A DNA stretch of 37,669 bases from a virus: the IMG/VR virus record IMGVR_UViG_3300013119_000685, positions 1-37,669 of that record. The stretch is one strand, 5' to 3'. Position numbers and translations under genes: made by a program. Shown piece after piece: positions 6,972 to 12,784 of this stretch. How positions within the stretch are numbered: position 1 is the first letter of the stretch; every line of letters begins with the position of its first letter. Under the pieces are notes generated by a model. It was not told the DNA's origin, ran no database searches, and worked only from the letters and a program-made list of their open reading frames with translations.

Positions 6972-7163
6972 TTAGTCAAATTTCATACGATTATTTACAA
7001 TATCTAATACATCTTTGTCGGTAAGCTCGTATTCATCTCTAACTTTTCTTGCTTCTAAAAGCCATAACCTTCCATTCTTTTTAAATTCTTCTGTCCATCC
7101 TAATCTCTTGCGAATTGTTTTTATATCTTGTATCGTGAGGGAGTCCATTTTTGTAATCATCAC
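6972..7163 (-). CDS. Hypothetical protein, 63 aa
   Basis: Starts at ATG 7163 behind TAGGAGGAGTG, a near-ideal ribosome-binding site. It contains TIQDIKTIRKRLGWTEEFKK and DKDVLDIVNNRMKFD, suggesting a short helical, possibly DNA-binding-like fold; no family recognised. It lies immediately downstream of the tRNA-like element, so it may be read from the same transcript. Confidence 0.6.
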   Translation of the reverse strand: MMITKMDSLTIQDIKTIRKRLGWTEEFKKNGRLWLLEARKVRDEYELTDKDVLDIVNNRMKFD

Positions 7164-7179
7164 TCCTCCTACATTTTAA

Positions 7180-7338
7180 GGGCGAGGCAGGATTCGAACC
7201 TGCGATTCACAGCTATCCTATACTTTCAGGTCATGACTCCCTATCATTTAAGAAACACTGCTAGCGATAAACCTTGTAAATGGGCTTCAATATATACCCA
7301 AACAGCTAGCTAACTGCCGTAAACTACGCCACTCGCCC
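7180..7338 (-). tRNA. tRNA-like RNA, about 160 nt, with perfect acceptor and T arm but no normal cloverleaf
   Basis: Minus strand. A 5' GGGCGAG (7338-7332) pairs perfectly with CTCGCCC (7186-7180). Directly before the latter is a canonical T arm, GCAGG-TTCGAAT-CCTGC (7203-7187). Between them I find nested helices: GCAGTTA (7317-7311) with TAGCTGT (7215-7209), then GCTAGC (7310-7305) with GCTAGC (7265-7260), then TGGGT with GCCCA. No convincing D arm or seven-base anticodon loop is visible, and no CCA is encoded. It may be a tRNA with an insertion or intron, a decayed tRNA, or a tmRNA-like minimal RNA in which a long helix replaces the anticodon stem. The G3-U70 alanine signal of tmRNA is absent. 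Confidence 0.5.
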
Positions 7339-7347
7339 GTTTATTCA

Positions 7348-7509
7348 TTAAAACTCCTTCAATCTGCATAATCCAAATAAACACCAACAGCGCTTGCACA
7401 TAGCATAATTCATTTTTATATGGAATGCGAACGGCGTAGGCCGTAGCCGCCTTTTCATATCACAATAATTGCATTTACCTTTATGATATTTAGATTTCTT
7501 CTTTTCCAT
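7348..7509 (-). CDS. Small zinc-ribbon-like protein, 53 aa
   Basis: ATG 7509 lies inside the end of the glycosyltransferase gene and follows GAGAGGGG. The 53 residues are lysine-rich at the start, then carry CNYC (C13, C16) and CKRCWC (C38, C41, C43) plus C48, a CxxC-x21-CxxC spacing like a zinc ribbon. Its TAA overlaps another ATG (7348) that has its own AAGGAG site and reads 12 codons into the tRNA-like element before stopping. Probably a nucleic-acid-binding or adaptor protein; no family assigned. Confidence 0.6.
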   Translation of the reverse strand: MEKKKSKYHKGKCNYCDMKRRLRPTPFAFHIKMNYAMCKRCWCLFGLCRLKEF

Positions 7510-8203
7510 ACACCCCTCTCTTTTTATTATACCAAACTTTCAATGTATCAATAAATGTTTGCGTTATAGTTTTTACACTAACGCTGCCCGGCCCTGATTG
7601 TTTGTAAATGTTCACCGGCGCATCCGCGATCCGAAACATCCGTTCCTTGCAGGCCACTATCAATTCCAGATCAAGCGCAAAACCTTTTATCTTTAAGCAA
7701 TCAATCACTTCATTTAAAACTCGTTTCCTGAATAACTTCAACCCGCATTGAGTATCCCGAAGCTCAATCCCGAATAGCTTGCGACACATGAAATTATAGC
7801 CATCGCTTATGAAGCGCCTATGCAAAGGATATGTCAGGTTGCTATATGGGTGTCGCTTGCTTCCAACCACCCCATCAGCATTATATAATTCCATTATCCT
7901 TAAGAAAACTTGTAATTCATGCAGCGCTACTTGCAAGTCGGCATCCATTATGGCCACATATTCGTATATTGTTTTTCTGATACCCTTCAAAATGGCGCTG
8001 CCTTTTCCTCTGTTTGGATAGTGAGTTAATACCATATCTGCAACTTTCCTTGCCTTGTGGAATGTTCCATCTGTCGATCCATCATTAACAACTATAATCT
8101 CATTCCTGATTTCCATCGCCTTAAGCTGCTCTTTTATCCGCAACACATTGTCCTTAATGGTATTACATTCATTGTAAGCGGGTATTACAACGCTTAAATC
8201 CAT
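7490..8203 (-). CDS. DPM1/GtrB-like GT2: polyprenyl-phosphate sugar synthase
   Basis: 237 residues with the full signature of dolichol/undecaprenyl-phosphate glycosyltransferases: MDLSVVIPAYNE at the N-terminus, IIVVNDGSTDGT, NRGKGSAILKGI, the metal-binding MDADLQ, and DTQCGLKLFRKRV. Family members transfer mannose, glucose or a related sugar from a nucleotide donor to a polyprenyl phosphate on the cytoplasmic face. The product would be the natural donor for the GT-C enzyme encoded at 31369-32826. It lacks the two C-terminal membrane helices of many GtrB proteins, so it is probably peripheral. The start overlaps the replication gene stop (TAATG), so it is made with early replication proteins rather than from the main cargo cluster. 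Confidence 0.88.
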   Translation of the reverse strand: MDLSVVIPAYNECNTIKDNVLRIKEQLKAMEIRNEIIVVNDGSTDGTFHKARKVADMVLTHYPNRGKGSAILKGIRKTIYEYVAIMDADLQVALHELQVFLRIMELYNADGVVGSKRHPYSNLTYPLHRRFISDGYNFMCRKLFGIELRDTQCGLKLFRKRVLNEVIDCLKIKGFALDLELIVACKERMFRIADAPVNIYKQSGPGSVSVKTITQTFIDTLKVWYNKKRGVYGKEEI

Positions 8204-8940
8204 TATTTTACATCCCCTATGCCTGCAAGTAGGCCCTTCAGCTTCTCAGATACCCCAATTTGAGCCAAATCCTGTGCCTGTTGAATGTTTTTATCCCGGT
8301 TGAAGTCCTTGTATGCCTGATCGCAGGACTTGACAAAATAGCCCCATTTGTTGCTGATTTCGCCTTTTGAATTGCTGTGCAGGTAGGTTTCGCATACCTT
8401 TACAATCACTTCTTCCGGTAAATAGGCCTTTAGCTTCTTTTTAAGCTTGTTGTTAAACTTGTATATGGCGAAGCCAGTCTTTTCAACTTGCTTCATTAAA
8501 GCAGCGGTTTTTTCGCTAATATTTACTTTACTTTCCTTTACTTTACTTTCCTTTACTTGTGGGAGAGTAACTCTCGACCTACCCTGGAGTAACTCTGGAG
8601 TTACTCTTGATATAAGCGGTTTTCCTTCCTTCTCTGGATACAATCTCGGCTGCTTTTCTGTAAAATCAGGCACATAAAGGAATATATCGCCATCATGATT
8701 AAAGCGTTGTATCAATTTGTTTTCTTCCAAATCTTGCAAATATCCTTCAATAGTATCATCGCCCTTGTTTAGCCGGGTAACCACTTTTCCGTTAACTACC
8801 TTTGGATCGCCGGAGAAACAACCGTTAATATCTAAATGAGGAATTAGCCAAGTATAGAGCAATCTTGCGCCGTCAGTTTTAAGCATAGCAAGCTTCTTGC
8901 TTTCCGATATGGACTTCAATATTATTCTACCCTGTGGCAC
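8203..8940 (-). CDS. Phage replication initiator (winged-helix replisome organiser)
   Basis: About 245 residues from GTG 8940, which has AAAGGA upstream; ATG 8973 is the alternative. The N-terminal segment (RLLYTWLIPHLDINGCFSGD, then IEGYLQDLEENKLIQRF and YVPDFTEKQPR) matches phage replisome-organiser proteins with a winged-helix DNA-binding domain. A charged linker with repeated KESKV leads to a C-terminal helical region (LPEEVIVKVCETYL; WGYFVKSC) like helicase-loading domains. The linker is encoded by iterons that recur beside DnaA boxes at 30588-30689, so the gene probably contains, or resembles, the origin it recognises. No helicase or polymerase is encoded, so host replication machinery is presumably recruited. 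Confidence 0.78.
   Translation of the reverse strand: MPQGRIILKSISESKKLAMLKTDGARLLYTWLIPHLDINGCFSGDPKVVNGKVVTRLNKGDDTIEGYLQDLEENKLIQRFNHDGDIFLYVPDFTEKQPRLYPEKEGKPLISRVTPELLQGRSRVTLPQVKESKVKESKVNISEKTAALMKQVEKTGFAIYKFNNKLKKKLKAYLPEEVIVKVCETYLHSNSKGEISNKWGYFVKSCDQAYKDFNRDKNIQQAQDLAQIGVSEKLKGLLAGIGDVK
8522..8606. other. Iteron cluster inside the replication gene (candidate origin)
   Basis: The plus strand has seven five-base units (TTTAC or TTTCC) at 8522-8556, then TTGTGGGAGAGTAA, then a perfect inverted repeat GAGTAACTC-TG-GAGTTACTC at 8587-8606. Nineteen bases (8552-8570) are identical to 30613-30631, and GAGTAACTC words recur at the same spacing there. Origins embedded in initiator genes are known in lambda and related phages. 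Confidence 0.6.
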
Positions 8941-9199
8941 AATTATCCGTCCTTTCAAAATAGCTGTCAGCATCAATAATCCTTTTCTTCTCATCAAGCC
9001 ACACAAGGCCCTTGAGCCATATATCTTTATCCTTGCTGATGTCGTCTTTTATTTTAAGCCACCTTAAAGAGTTCCCACAAGACGAGTATATAAATGTCAT
9101 GGCACTTTTACCTGTGTCCATTTTGAAAAATGCCATGCGATAATGCCCGCCGTTGTGGGATTTCTTCAGATCGGTCATTTTAATAATCTTGCCTATCAA
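8927..9199 (-). CDS. Hypothetical protein in replication module, 90 aa
   Basis: Not recognised as a family. It probably starts at TTG 9199 (TTGA overlap with the SSB-like gene, GGAG upstream), or at ATG 9178. The sequence is rich in beta strand (AFFKMDTGKSAMTFIYSS; DIWLKGLVWLDEKKRIIDAD) and could be a small OB-fold or similar barrel. Between an SSB-like protein and the initiator, a DNA replication or recombination accessory role is plausible but unproven. Confidence 0.65.
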   Translation of the reverse strand: MIGKIIKMTDLKKSHNGGHYRMAFFKMDTGKSAMTFIYSSCGNSLRWLKIKDDISKDKDIWLKGLVWLDEKKRIIDADSYFERTDNCATG

Positions 9200-9561
9200 A
9201 ACGGAACTCCATCGTCATCTTCAAGCCCATTCTTAACTCCCGACACTTCAAGTAAAATGCAATCTTGTTTCTTGCCAGCCACTAAAACTTTTTCCTTTGT
9301 GATAGTAGCAGATTTGCCAATCCACTTGGAAGTATCGTTGCCATAGGCCGCTATTAAAACTTCCCTGTTGGTCTTGTTAATACGCATTGATTTTTCTTCG
9401 CCGTTAATCTCGACTTTAATTACAAAGTCAACTCTCGGCGTTCCATCAGGGTAAGTATATTTAGTGTTCTCTATCCACTCCCCCTCTGTCTTAAAGATTA
9501 TCGTATCTCCGTTTTTTACCTCTGCCGTTTTTACAAAATTGCCGCTTCCCAGCATAACCAT
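9196..9561 (-). CDS. Single-stranded DNA-binding-like protein
   Basis: 121 residues. The C-terminus is an acidic tip, EDDDGVPF, like the DDDIPF tail through which bacterial SSB recruits partner proteins. The body is beta-rich (DTIIFKTEGEWIENTKYTYP, VDFVIKVEINGEEKSMRINK, then YGNDTSKWIGKSATITKEKV), consistent with an OB fold; the GNDTSKWIGK segment is common in small phage proteins of this kind. It begins at ATG 9561 behind AAAGGAG. Next to a PD-(D/E)XK protein and the initiator, it likely coats single-stranded DNA during phage replication or recombination. Confidence 0.72.
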   Translation of the reverse strand: MVMLGSGNFVKTAEVKNGDTIIFKTEGEWIENTKYTYPDGTPRVDFVIKVEINGEEKSMRINKTNREVLIAAYGNDTSKWIGKSATITKEKVLVAGKKQDCILLEVSGVKNGLEDDDGVPF

Positions 9562-9563
9562 TT

Positions 9564-9926
9564 TTAACTCCTTTCTTCTAAATGCCTGAATATGCTTTGA
9601 TATCCGTTAAGCTCTGCCTGCATGGCCGCCATGCCAACTATAACATTCTTATATTGAGCTTCAGCCAACTCCATAGACAACTTTTCCTTATAGCAAATCC
9701 CCTTTGCTATTTTTTCCAAAACGCTTCCCAGAGGATTGACAATCTTCTCGCCGTCCAACTCAAATTCCACGCCATTCTTCAGCTTAATTAAAGTAAGCGC
9801 TATCTGCTTTTCATAATTAGCAATCGCTTCGGCTTTTTCTTCGGCTCGTTCCTTCAAAAGTTCTCTGCCCAACTCTAATGTCTTAATCTTTTCCTGTATG
9901 TTCTGCGCTATATTAACAATATCCAT
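9564..9926 (-). CDS. Coiled-coil protein in recombination module, 120 aa
   Basis: Mostly long helix: residues about 10-45 (IQEKIKTLELGRELLKERAE and on) and about 70-118 form predicted coiled coils, separated by a short beta segment (VEFELDGEKIVNPLG). The start overlaps the stop of the nuclease-like gene (TAATG). Small coiled-coil proteins often sit between phage nuclease and SSB genes, but I do not recognise the family. Confidence 0.65.
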   Translation of the reverse strand: MDIVNIAQNIQEKIKTLELGRELLKERAEEKAEAIANYEKQIALTLIKLKNGVEFELDGEKIVNPLGSVLEKIAKGICYKEKLSMELAEAQYKNVIVGMAAMQAELNGYQSIFRHLEERS

Positions 9927-10885
9927 TATATGTTATACCTCTTCTTAAATTCTTTCTGCTTGGCTTTGAATATTTTATAATAGCCATCCAAAGTTTCGGC
10001 ATTATAAATTGTCGGCTTGCTAAACCCCTGCTCTGTCTTATCGTTAATAGGGATTATTACACCTTGCTTGATGCCAAATTTCCTGCAATATGCCGCAAGC
10101 TGTATTCCATTCTTAACTTTGTCCGCTGTCCGCTTAACATCAAAAATCGTTTCTATCTTTTCAGCACCTTTAAAATCAGGAACTCCAAAAAAGTCTGGTT
10201 CTCCGCAATACCCTTCCTCATCAAAGAAAAACCTCTCGCCCACTTTCATGTCTGTGATAGGATGCTTCTCGATGAAGTTCGGAAAACTGCCGGCATCCTT
10301 ATTTAACCTTAAACTGCTCTTTGCCAAAATTACAAGGTCAGTCCAACAATCCTGCAAATCTTTGGCAAGCTTCCATTCTCCTGTTCTAATATAGTGCTTA
10401 ACTTTAGCGTCTATAATGTTCCCTTGAGCCGCGTATTGAGTTAAATCTTCCGGCGAAACAAAGAAGTCCGCATCATAATTTATTATAGAAGTAACACTTG
10501 GAAGTATGTTGCCTTTTGGAGAAACTACAAAACGCAAATCTTTTCGTTCACGCTGTATCCTCTCTATGATGGCCCTCTGCTCTGCTTCCTTTAACATGGT
10601 AAACCCGCTTGCATGCAATTGCTGTATCCTATCCTGTATCTGATCATCTGATAAATTGCAATTTTCAATAGTTTCTTCCCATGTAAAGCTCGGCCTTAAA
10701 TTCTGGTAGCTGCCTGTTGCTATTACGCCGGATATACTGCCACCTAATCTAACTGTTCGCTTAACCTGACTTAACAATGCGGCATCCTCTTTATCCTTGC
10801 AAGGTTGGCAAATTATAGCCCATTTCAACCCTGCAGCACCGGTTGACCCTTCTGTTTTCTTACCGCATAATCTACATTTTTCCAT
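9926..10885 (-). CDS. PD-(D/E)XK nuclease-like protein with N-terminal zinc ribbon
   Basis: 319 residues. Residues 1-29 hold CRLC and CQPC pairs, a zinc ribbon. The C-terminal half carries GYCGEPDFFGVPDF, then IFDVKR, then QLAAYCRKFGIKQGVII. This is the G-x-PD, (D/E)xK and QLxxY arrangement of RecB/Cas4/lambda-exonuclease-type nucleases, with a predicted catalytic Asp, Asp and Lys. It probably cuts or resects DNA in phage recombination, with the SSB-like protein downstream. The zinc ribbon may guide substrate binding. AGGAGGAGAAG precedes the start. About 65 bases upstream (10886-10950) show no gene. Confidence 0.75.
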   Translation of the reverse strand: MEKCRLCGKKTEGSTGAAGLKWAIICQPCKDKEDAALLSQVKRTVRLGGSISGVIATGSYQNLRPSFTWEETIENCNLSDDQIQDRIQQLHASGFTMLKEAEQRAIIERIQRERKDLRFVVSPKGNILPSVTSIINYDADFFVSPEDLTQYAAQGNIIDAKVKHYIRTGEWKLAKDLQDCWTDLVILAKSSLRLNKDAGSFPNFIEKHPITDMKVGERFFFDEEGYCGEPDFFGVPDFKGAEKIETIFDVKRTADKVKNGIQLAAYCRKFGIKQGVIIPINDKTEQGFSKPTIYNAETLDGYYKIFKAKQKEFKKRYNI

Positions 10886-10950
10886 CTTCTCCTCCTGTTT
10901 ATATGTTGTGCCGGGATACCTATCGGCCGGAAGTGCCGTTCGGATATTGG

Positions 10951-11193
10951 TTATTCCCCGAAATCCCGGCCATTTAATGTTCGCATTATTCGCACGTCAA
11001 TCTTCTCTATTTCTTTAAAAACACACTCCGGAAAATCTTCGCAACTTCCTTTATAGGTCTGCATAAAAACTCCGTTAATCCTTTTCGCTTCAATCCTATA
11101 TCCGCAATGATTTGCCATATCCCAATGGCCGCTCATGTCGCAAAGCTTCTTTAGGTATTGGCAATTCTCTTTTATTCCAAACCAATTAGTCAT
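10951..11193 (-). CDS. Hypothetical Cys-containing protein, 80 aa
   Basis: Not recognised. It begins MTNWFGIKENCQYLKKLC and has five cysteines, including CEDFPEC, which might form a metal site. The start overlaps the RlpA-like gene stop by ATGA, so the two are co-translated. Followed by the nuclease-like gene. Confidence 0.6.
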   Translation of the reverse strand: MTNWFGIKENCQYLKKLCDMSGHWDMANHCGYRIEAKRINGVFMQTYKGSCEDFPECVFKEIEKIDVRIMRTLNGRDFGE

Positions 11194-11696
11194 TTTGCAC
11201 CTTCCTGTTTGTAGGGTTTGACTTCCACTTTAATTAAACCAACCTTGAGGTCGGCAATTTTGGCAAAGGCAGCTTTGCTTAAGTCTATCACTCTCCCTTC
11301 CGCTGCAAGTTTTTTGTTAGGGCCAAAATCATTGTGTTTTACGATTATTGATTTGTTATTGGCAAGATTTGTTACCTTGTAATATTTCCCAAAGTCCCTT
11401 GATCGCATAGCACAAGTCAAACCATTGTCGTTGAAGCGTTCGCCGGAAGCAGTCCAAACACCAGAAGTTCCTTCTCTTTGACAGGATTTTGTAGAATACC
11501 AAGAGGCAGTTCCAATCGTTTCTGCATTGATATATAGAGGAAAGAATAATAATAAAGCGAGCCACAGGAATAGCTTTACAGCTACCCGGACGAGCATCCT
11601 TCCCGGAAAGGAACTGTGGCCCAAACAAAAAAACCCAATCCTTCGCAGATTGAGTTTATTAACTTTTTCTATCCGGGTTTTGTTTTGCTCGTCCAT
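11190..11696 (-). CDS. RlpA-like double-psi beta-barrel protein (putative lytic enzyme)
   Basis: The mature domain starts near ETIGTASWYSTKSCQREGTS and includes TASGERFNDNGLTCAMRSRD, YYKVTNLANNKSIIVKHND and GRVIDLSKAAFAKIA. These match the RlpA/double-psi beta-barrel family, whose members cleave denuded peptidoglycan as lytic transglycosylases. A hydrophobic segment, LFLWLALLLFFPLYINAE, is a signal peptide or anchor. ATG 11696 has GGAG upstream and follows the regulator gene closely. ATG 11597 would start just before the hydrophobic segment, but its GGAAGG is too close. The first 33 codons contain a strong terminator-like hairpin. It may be an endolysin or help virion entry; its position in the early unit is odd for a lysin. 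Confidence 0.78.
   Translation of the reverse strand: MDEQNKTRIEKVNKLNLRRIGFFCLGHSSFPGRMLVRVAVKLFLWLALLLFFPLYINAETIGTASWYSTKSCQREGTSGVWTASGERFNDNGLTCAMRSRDFGKYYKVTNLANNKSIIVKHNDFGPNKKLAAEGRVIDLSKAAFAKIADLKVGLIKVEVKPYKQEGAK
11627..11657 (-). terminator. Intrinsic terminator-like hairpin inside the RlpA frame
   Basis: Minus-strand stem AAACTCAATC (11657-11648), loop of seven, then GATTGGGTTT (11640-11631): ten pairs with one G-U, followed by a run of seven T from 11633. It lies 40-70 bases into the RlpA reading frame when ATG 11696 is used. It could attenuate transcription after the regulator gene, or mark ATG 11597 as the true start. Confidence 0.6.
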
Positions 11697-11710
11697 TTTG
11701 TTTTCTCCAA

Positions 11711-11848
11711 TTAAACCATTTTCTTTGATTTTAAATAATTAAAAACTGCCCTTTCAATATGCCATACAAGAAGCCTTCCGTCAAGTCTTTTTAGCTCTCT
11801 TAACTTATCAAGCATTTTCTTGTCAATCTTTATGGCTTCTTTTTTCAT
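11711..11848 (-). CDS. Ribbon-helix-helix transcriptional regulator, 45 aa
   Basis: ATG 11848 encodes a 45-residue protein beginning MKKEAIKIDKKMLDKLRELK. A short beta strand (AIKID) precedes two helices (KKMLDKLRELKRLDGRLLV and WHIERAVFNYLKSKK), the layout and length of Arc/CopG/MetJ-type repressors, which dimerise and insert the strand into the DNA major groove. The start is nine bases after a perfect -10 box, so the message is nearly leaderless, with no ribosome-binding site. An inverted repeat in the promoter spacer is the likely operator, suggesting autorepression. The RlpA-like gene follows after 14 bases. Confidence 0.72.
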   Translation of the reverse strand: MKKEAIKIDKKMLDKLRELKRLDGRLLVWHIERAVFNYLKSKKMV

Positions 11849-11857
11849 GGTGATTAA

Positions 11858-11886
11858 ATTATACCATAGTGGTTTATGGTTGTCAA
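11858..11886 (-). promoter_or_regulatory. Consensus sigma-70 promoter with operator in the spacer
   Basis: Minus strand: TTGACA (11886-11881), a 17-base spacer, TATAAT (11863-11858). All twelve hexamer bases match the consensus. The spacer holds ACCATA-N6-TATGGT (11880-11863), a perfect inverted repeat that would be occluded by RNA polymerase, as expected for a repressor operator. It lies just after the last late gene and drives the ribbon-helix-helix gene and the unit downstream. Confidence 0.88.
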
Positions 11887-11896
11887 TAGTATTTTT

Positions 11897-12100
11897 TCAA
11901 CTTTTTTTAAAATGCTCTCTTTTTATGGTAGGGTTAATTCTTGCCCCTCGACAAACAGAACATGGCGTCCAGAAACGCCCATGCCTGTATTTTTTTCCCT
12001 GCCCACAATGAGGGCAAGTCTTAACCATCCCTTCCGGCTGAAACTTGCCACTCCTTTTTCTAAATCCCTCTTTTACAAAATTCAAATCCGAAGTTTCCAT
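11897..12100 (-). CDS. Small zinc-finger-like protein, 67 aa
   Basis: CPHCGQG and CSVCRGA (two CxxC pairs about 15 residues apart) form a predicted zinc ribbon in a basic protein. It is the last gene of the late unit, ending ten bases before the -35 box of the next promoter. Its ATG directly follows the TAA of the -1 frame segment at 12101-12262; no clear ribosome-binding site is visible. Possibly a DNA-binding HNH-like remnant without the His-Asn-His residues, or a small regulator. Confidence 0.6.
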   Translation of the reverse strand: METSDLNFVKEGFRKRSGKFQPEGMVKTCPHCGQGKKYRHGRFWTPCSVCRGARINPTIKREHFKKS

Positions 12101-12262
12101 TTACCAATTAAAGCTGCACTTGAAACCTTTATATTTTACACCGGACGGAGTTTCAAACTCCCCGAACTTTATATGTTTTAAAAATTTTAGTTTCTTGTAA
12201 TGCCTTAAAGCGAATAAGGCAGCTTTCCCTTTTAATGTTATTCGCCCACCGACAAGAAAAAA
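12101..12262 (-). other. Start-less reading frame, reachable by a -1 shift from the holin-like gene
   Basis: After the holin-like gene, a 51-codon frame (through KGKAALFALRHYKKLKFLKH and FGEFETPSGVKYKGFKCSFN, ending TAA against ATG 12100) has no ATG, GTG or TTG. It lies in the -1 frame of the holin-like gene, which contains T TTT TTC at 12262-12256, a classic slippery heptamer, 15 codons into the overlap-free end. A -1 shift would give a 123-residue basic-tailed product. It may instead be a decayed gene. Confidence 0.45.
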
Positions 12263-12471
12263 CCTTTTATCTTGTTAAATATATCCTCGAAACTATCAAA
12301 GATTTTTACTATTACCGCAACAATCTTGTCATCTTTATCCCCCGGTATAATAATCGCACATACGCGGGTAATGACAACCAACAATTCTCTGATAACCGGA
12401 ATTGCCGTTTGCACAAGCCCTATAATACCGGCGATATTCTTCGGTATCAGTTTCCTCAACAAGTCCTTCAT
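12238..12471 (-). CDS. Holin-like membrane-active protein, 77 aa
   Basis: The sequence has a basic N-terminus (MKDLLRKLIPKN), a long hydrophobic stretch (IAGIIGLVQTAIPVIRELLVVITRVCAIII), a GDKDDK turn and a second amphipathic or hydrophobic helix (KIVAVIVKIFDSFEDIF). Size, helices and position between the tail genes and the end of the late unit fit a holin, which would form lesions in the inner membrane at lysis. GGGGGTAAAAAAA precedes ATG 12471. A possible -1 extension is described at 12101-12262. No family signature makes this certain. Confidence 0.6.
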   Translation of the reverse strand: MKDLLRKLIPKNIAGIIGLVQTAIPVIRELLVVITRVCAIIIPGDKDDKIVAVIVKIFDSFEDIFNKIKGFFLSVGE

Positions 12472-12475
12472 TTTT

Positions 12476-12784
12476 TTACCCCCTGTTTTTGCCGTTTAAT
12501 AAAATCTTCTTTATATCGGCCTTAACTTCTAACAATGTAGCATCTTGTCTTTTAATAGCTTTTAATATCTGGTCTGTTTTTACATGGCAAATTTCCTTCA
12601 TAACATATTTTTTATCAGTTGCTTCTTTGTTCTCATCAAAGCGGGTATATATCCTTGTGCGCTTTTCGTGTGCATCTTCAGCCACATTTTTTATTTCAGA
12701 CTTGATGTTATTCATTACCCTGTAAAACAAACCTATTGCCGCAATTAAAACTGTTAATGTCGCTATCCCGAGCTGGCTACTCAT
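12476..12784 (-). CDS. Membrane-anchored coiled-coil protein (XhlA/spanin-like), 102 aa
   Basis: One N-terminal membrane helix (IATLTVLIAAIGLFYRVM), then a long charged coiled coil (NNIKSEIKNVAEDAHEKRTR and on to the C-terminus). This shape is common among phage lysis accessory proteins next to holins, such as hemolysin XhlA-like proteins or inner-membrane spanin subunits. The start overlaps the fibre-like gene stop (ATGA), with GAGG upstream. The exact lysis role is inferred from size, topology and position only. Confidence 0.6.
   Translation of the reverse strand: MSSQLGIATLTVLIAAIGLFYRVMNNIKSEIKNVAEDAHEKRTRIYTRFDENKEATDKKYVMKEICHVKTDQILKAIKRQDATLLEVKADIKKILLNGKNRG

Noticed and set aside
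7180-7338. attP core overlapping a tRNA 3' end
   Set aside because: Both acceptor strands are present, not just the 3' end, and no integrase gene is found anywhere in the genome.
8522-8606. CRISPR array or simple microsatellite at the TTTAC repeats
   Set aside because: Units are five bases with no spacers, so it is not CRISPR. Sharing of the flanking 14-base segment and inverted repeats with the DnaA-box region argues against a plain microsatellite.
12153-12182. Terminator near 12.16 kb (GGAGTTTCAAACTCC palindrome)
   Set aside because: Loop is too small and no U run follows on either strand; it also lies within the start-less -1 frame.
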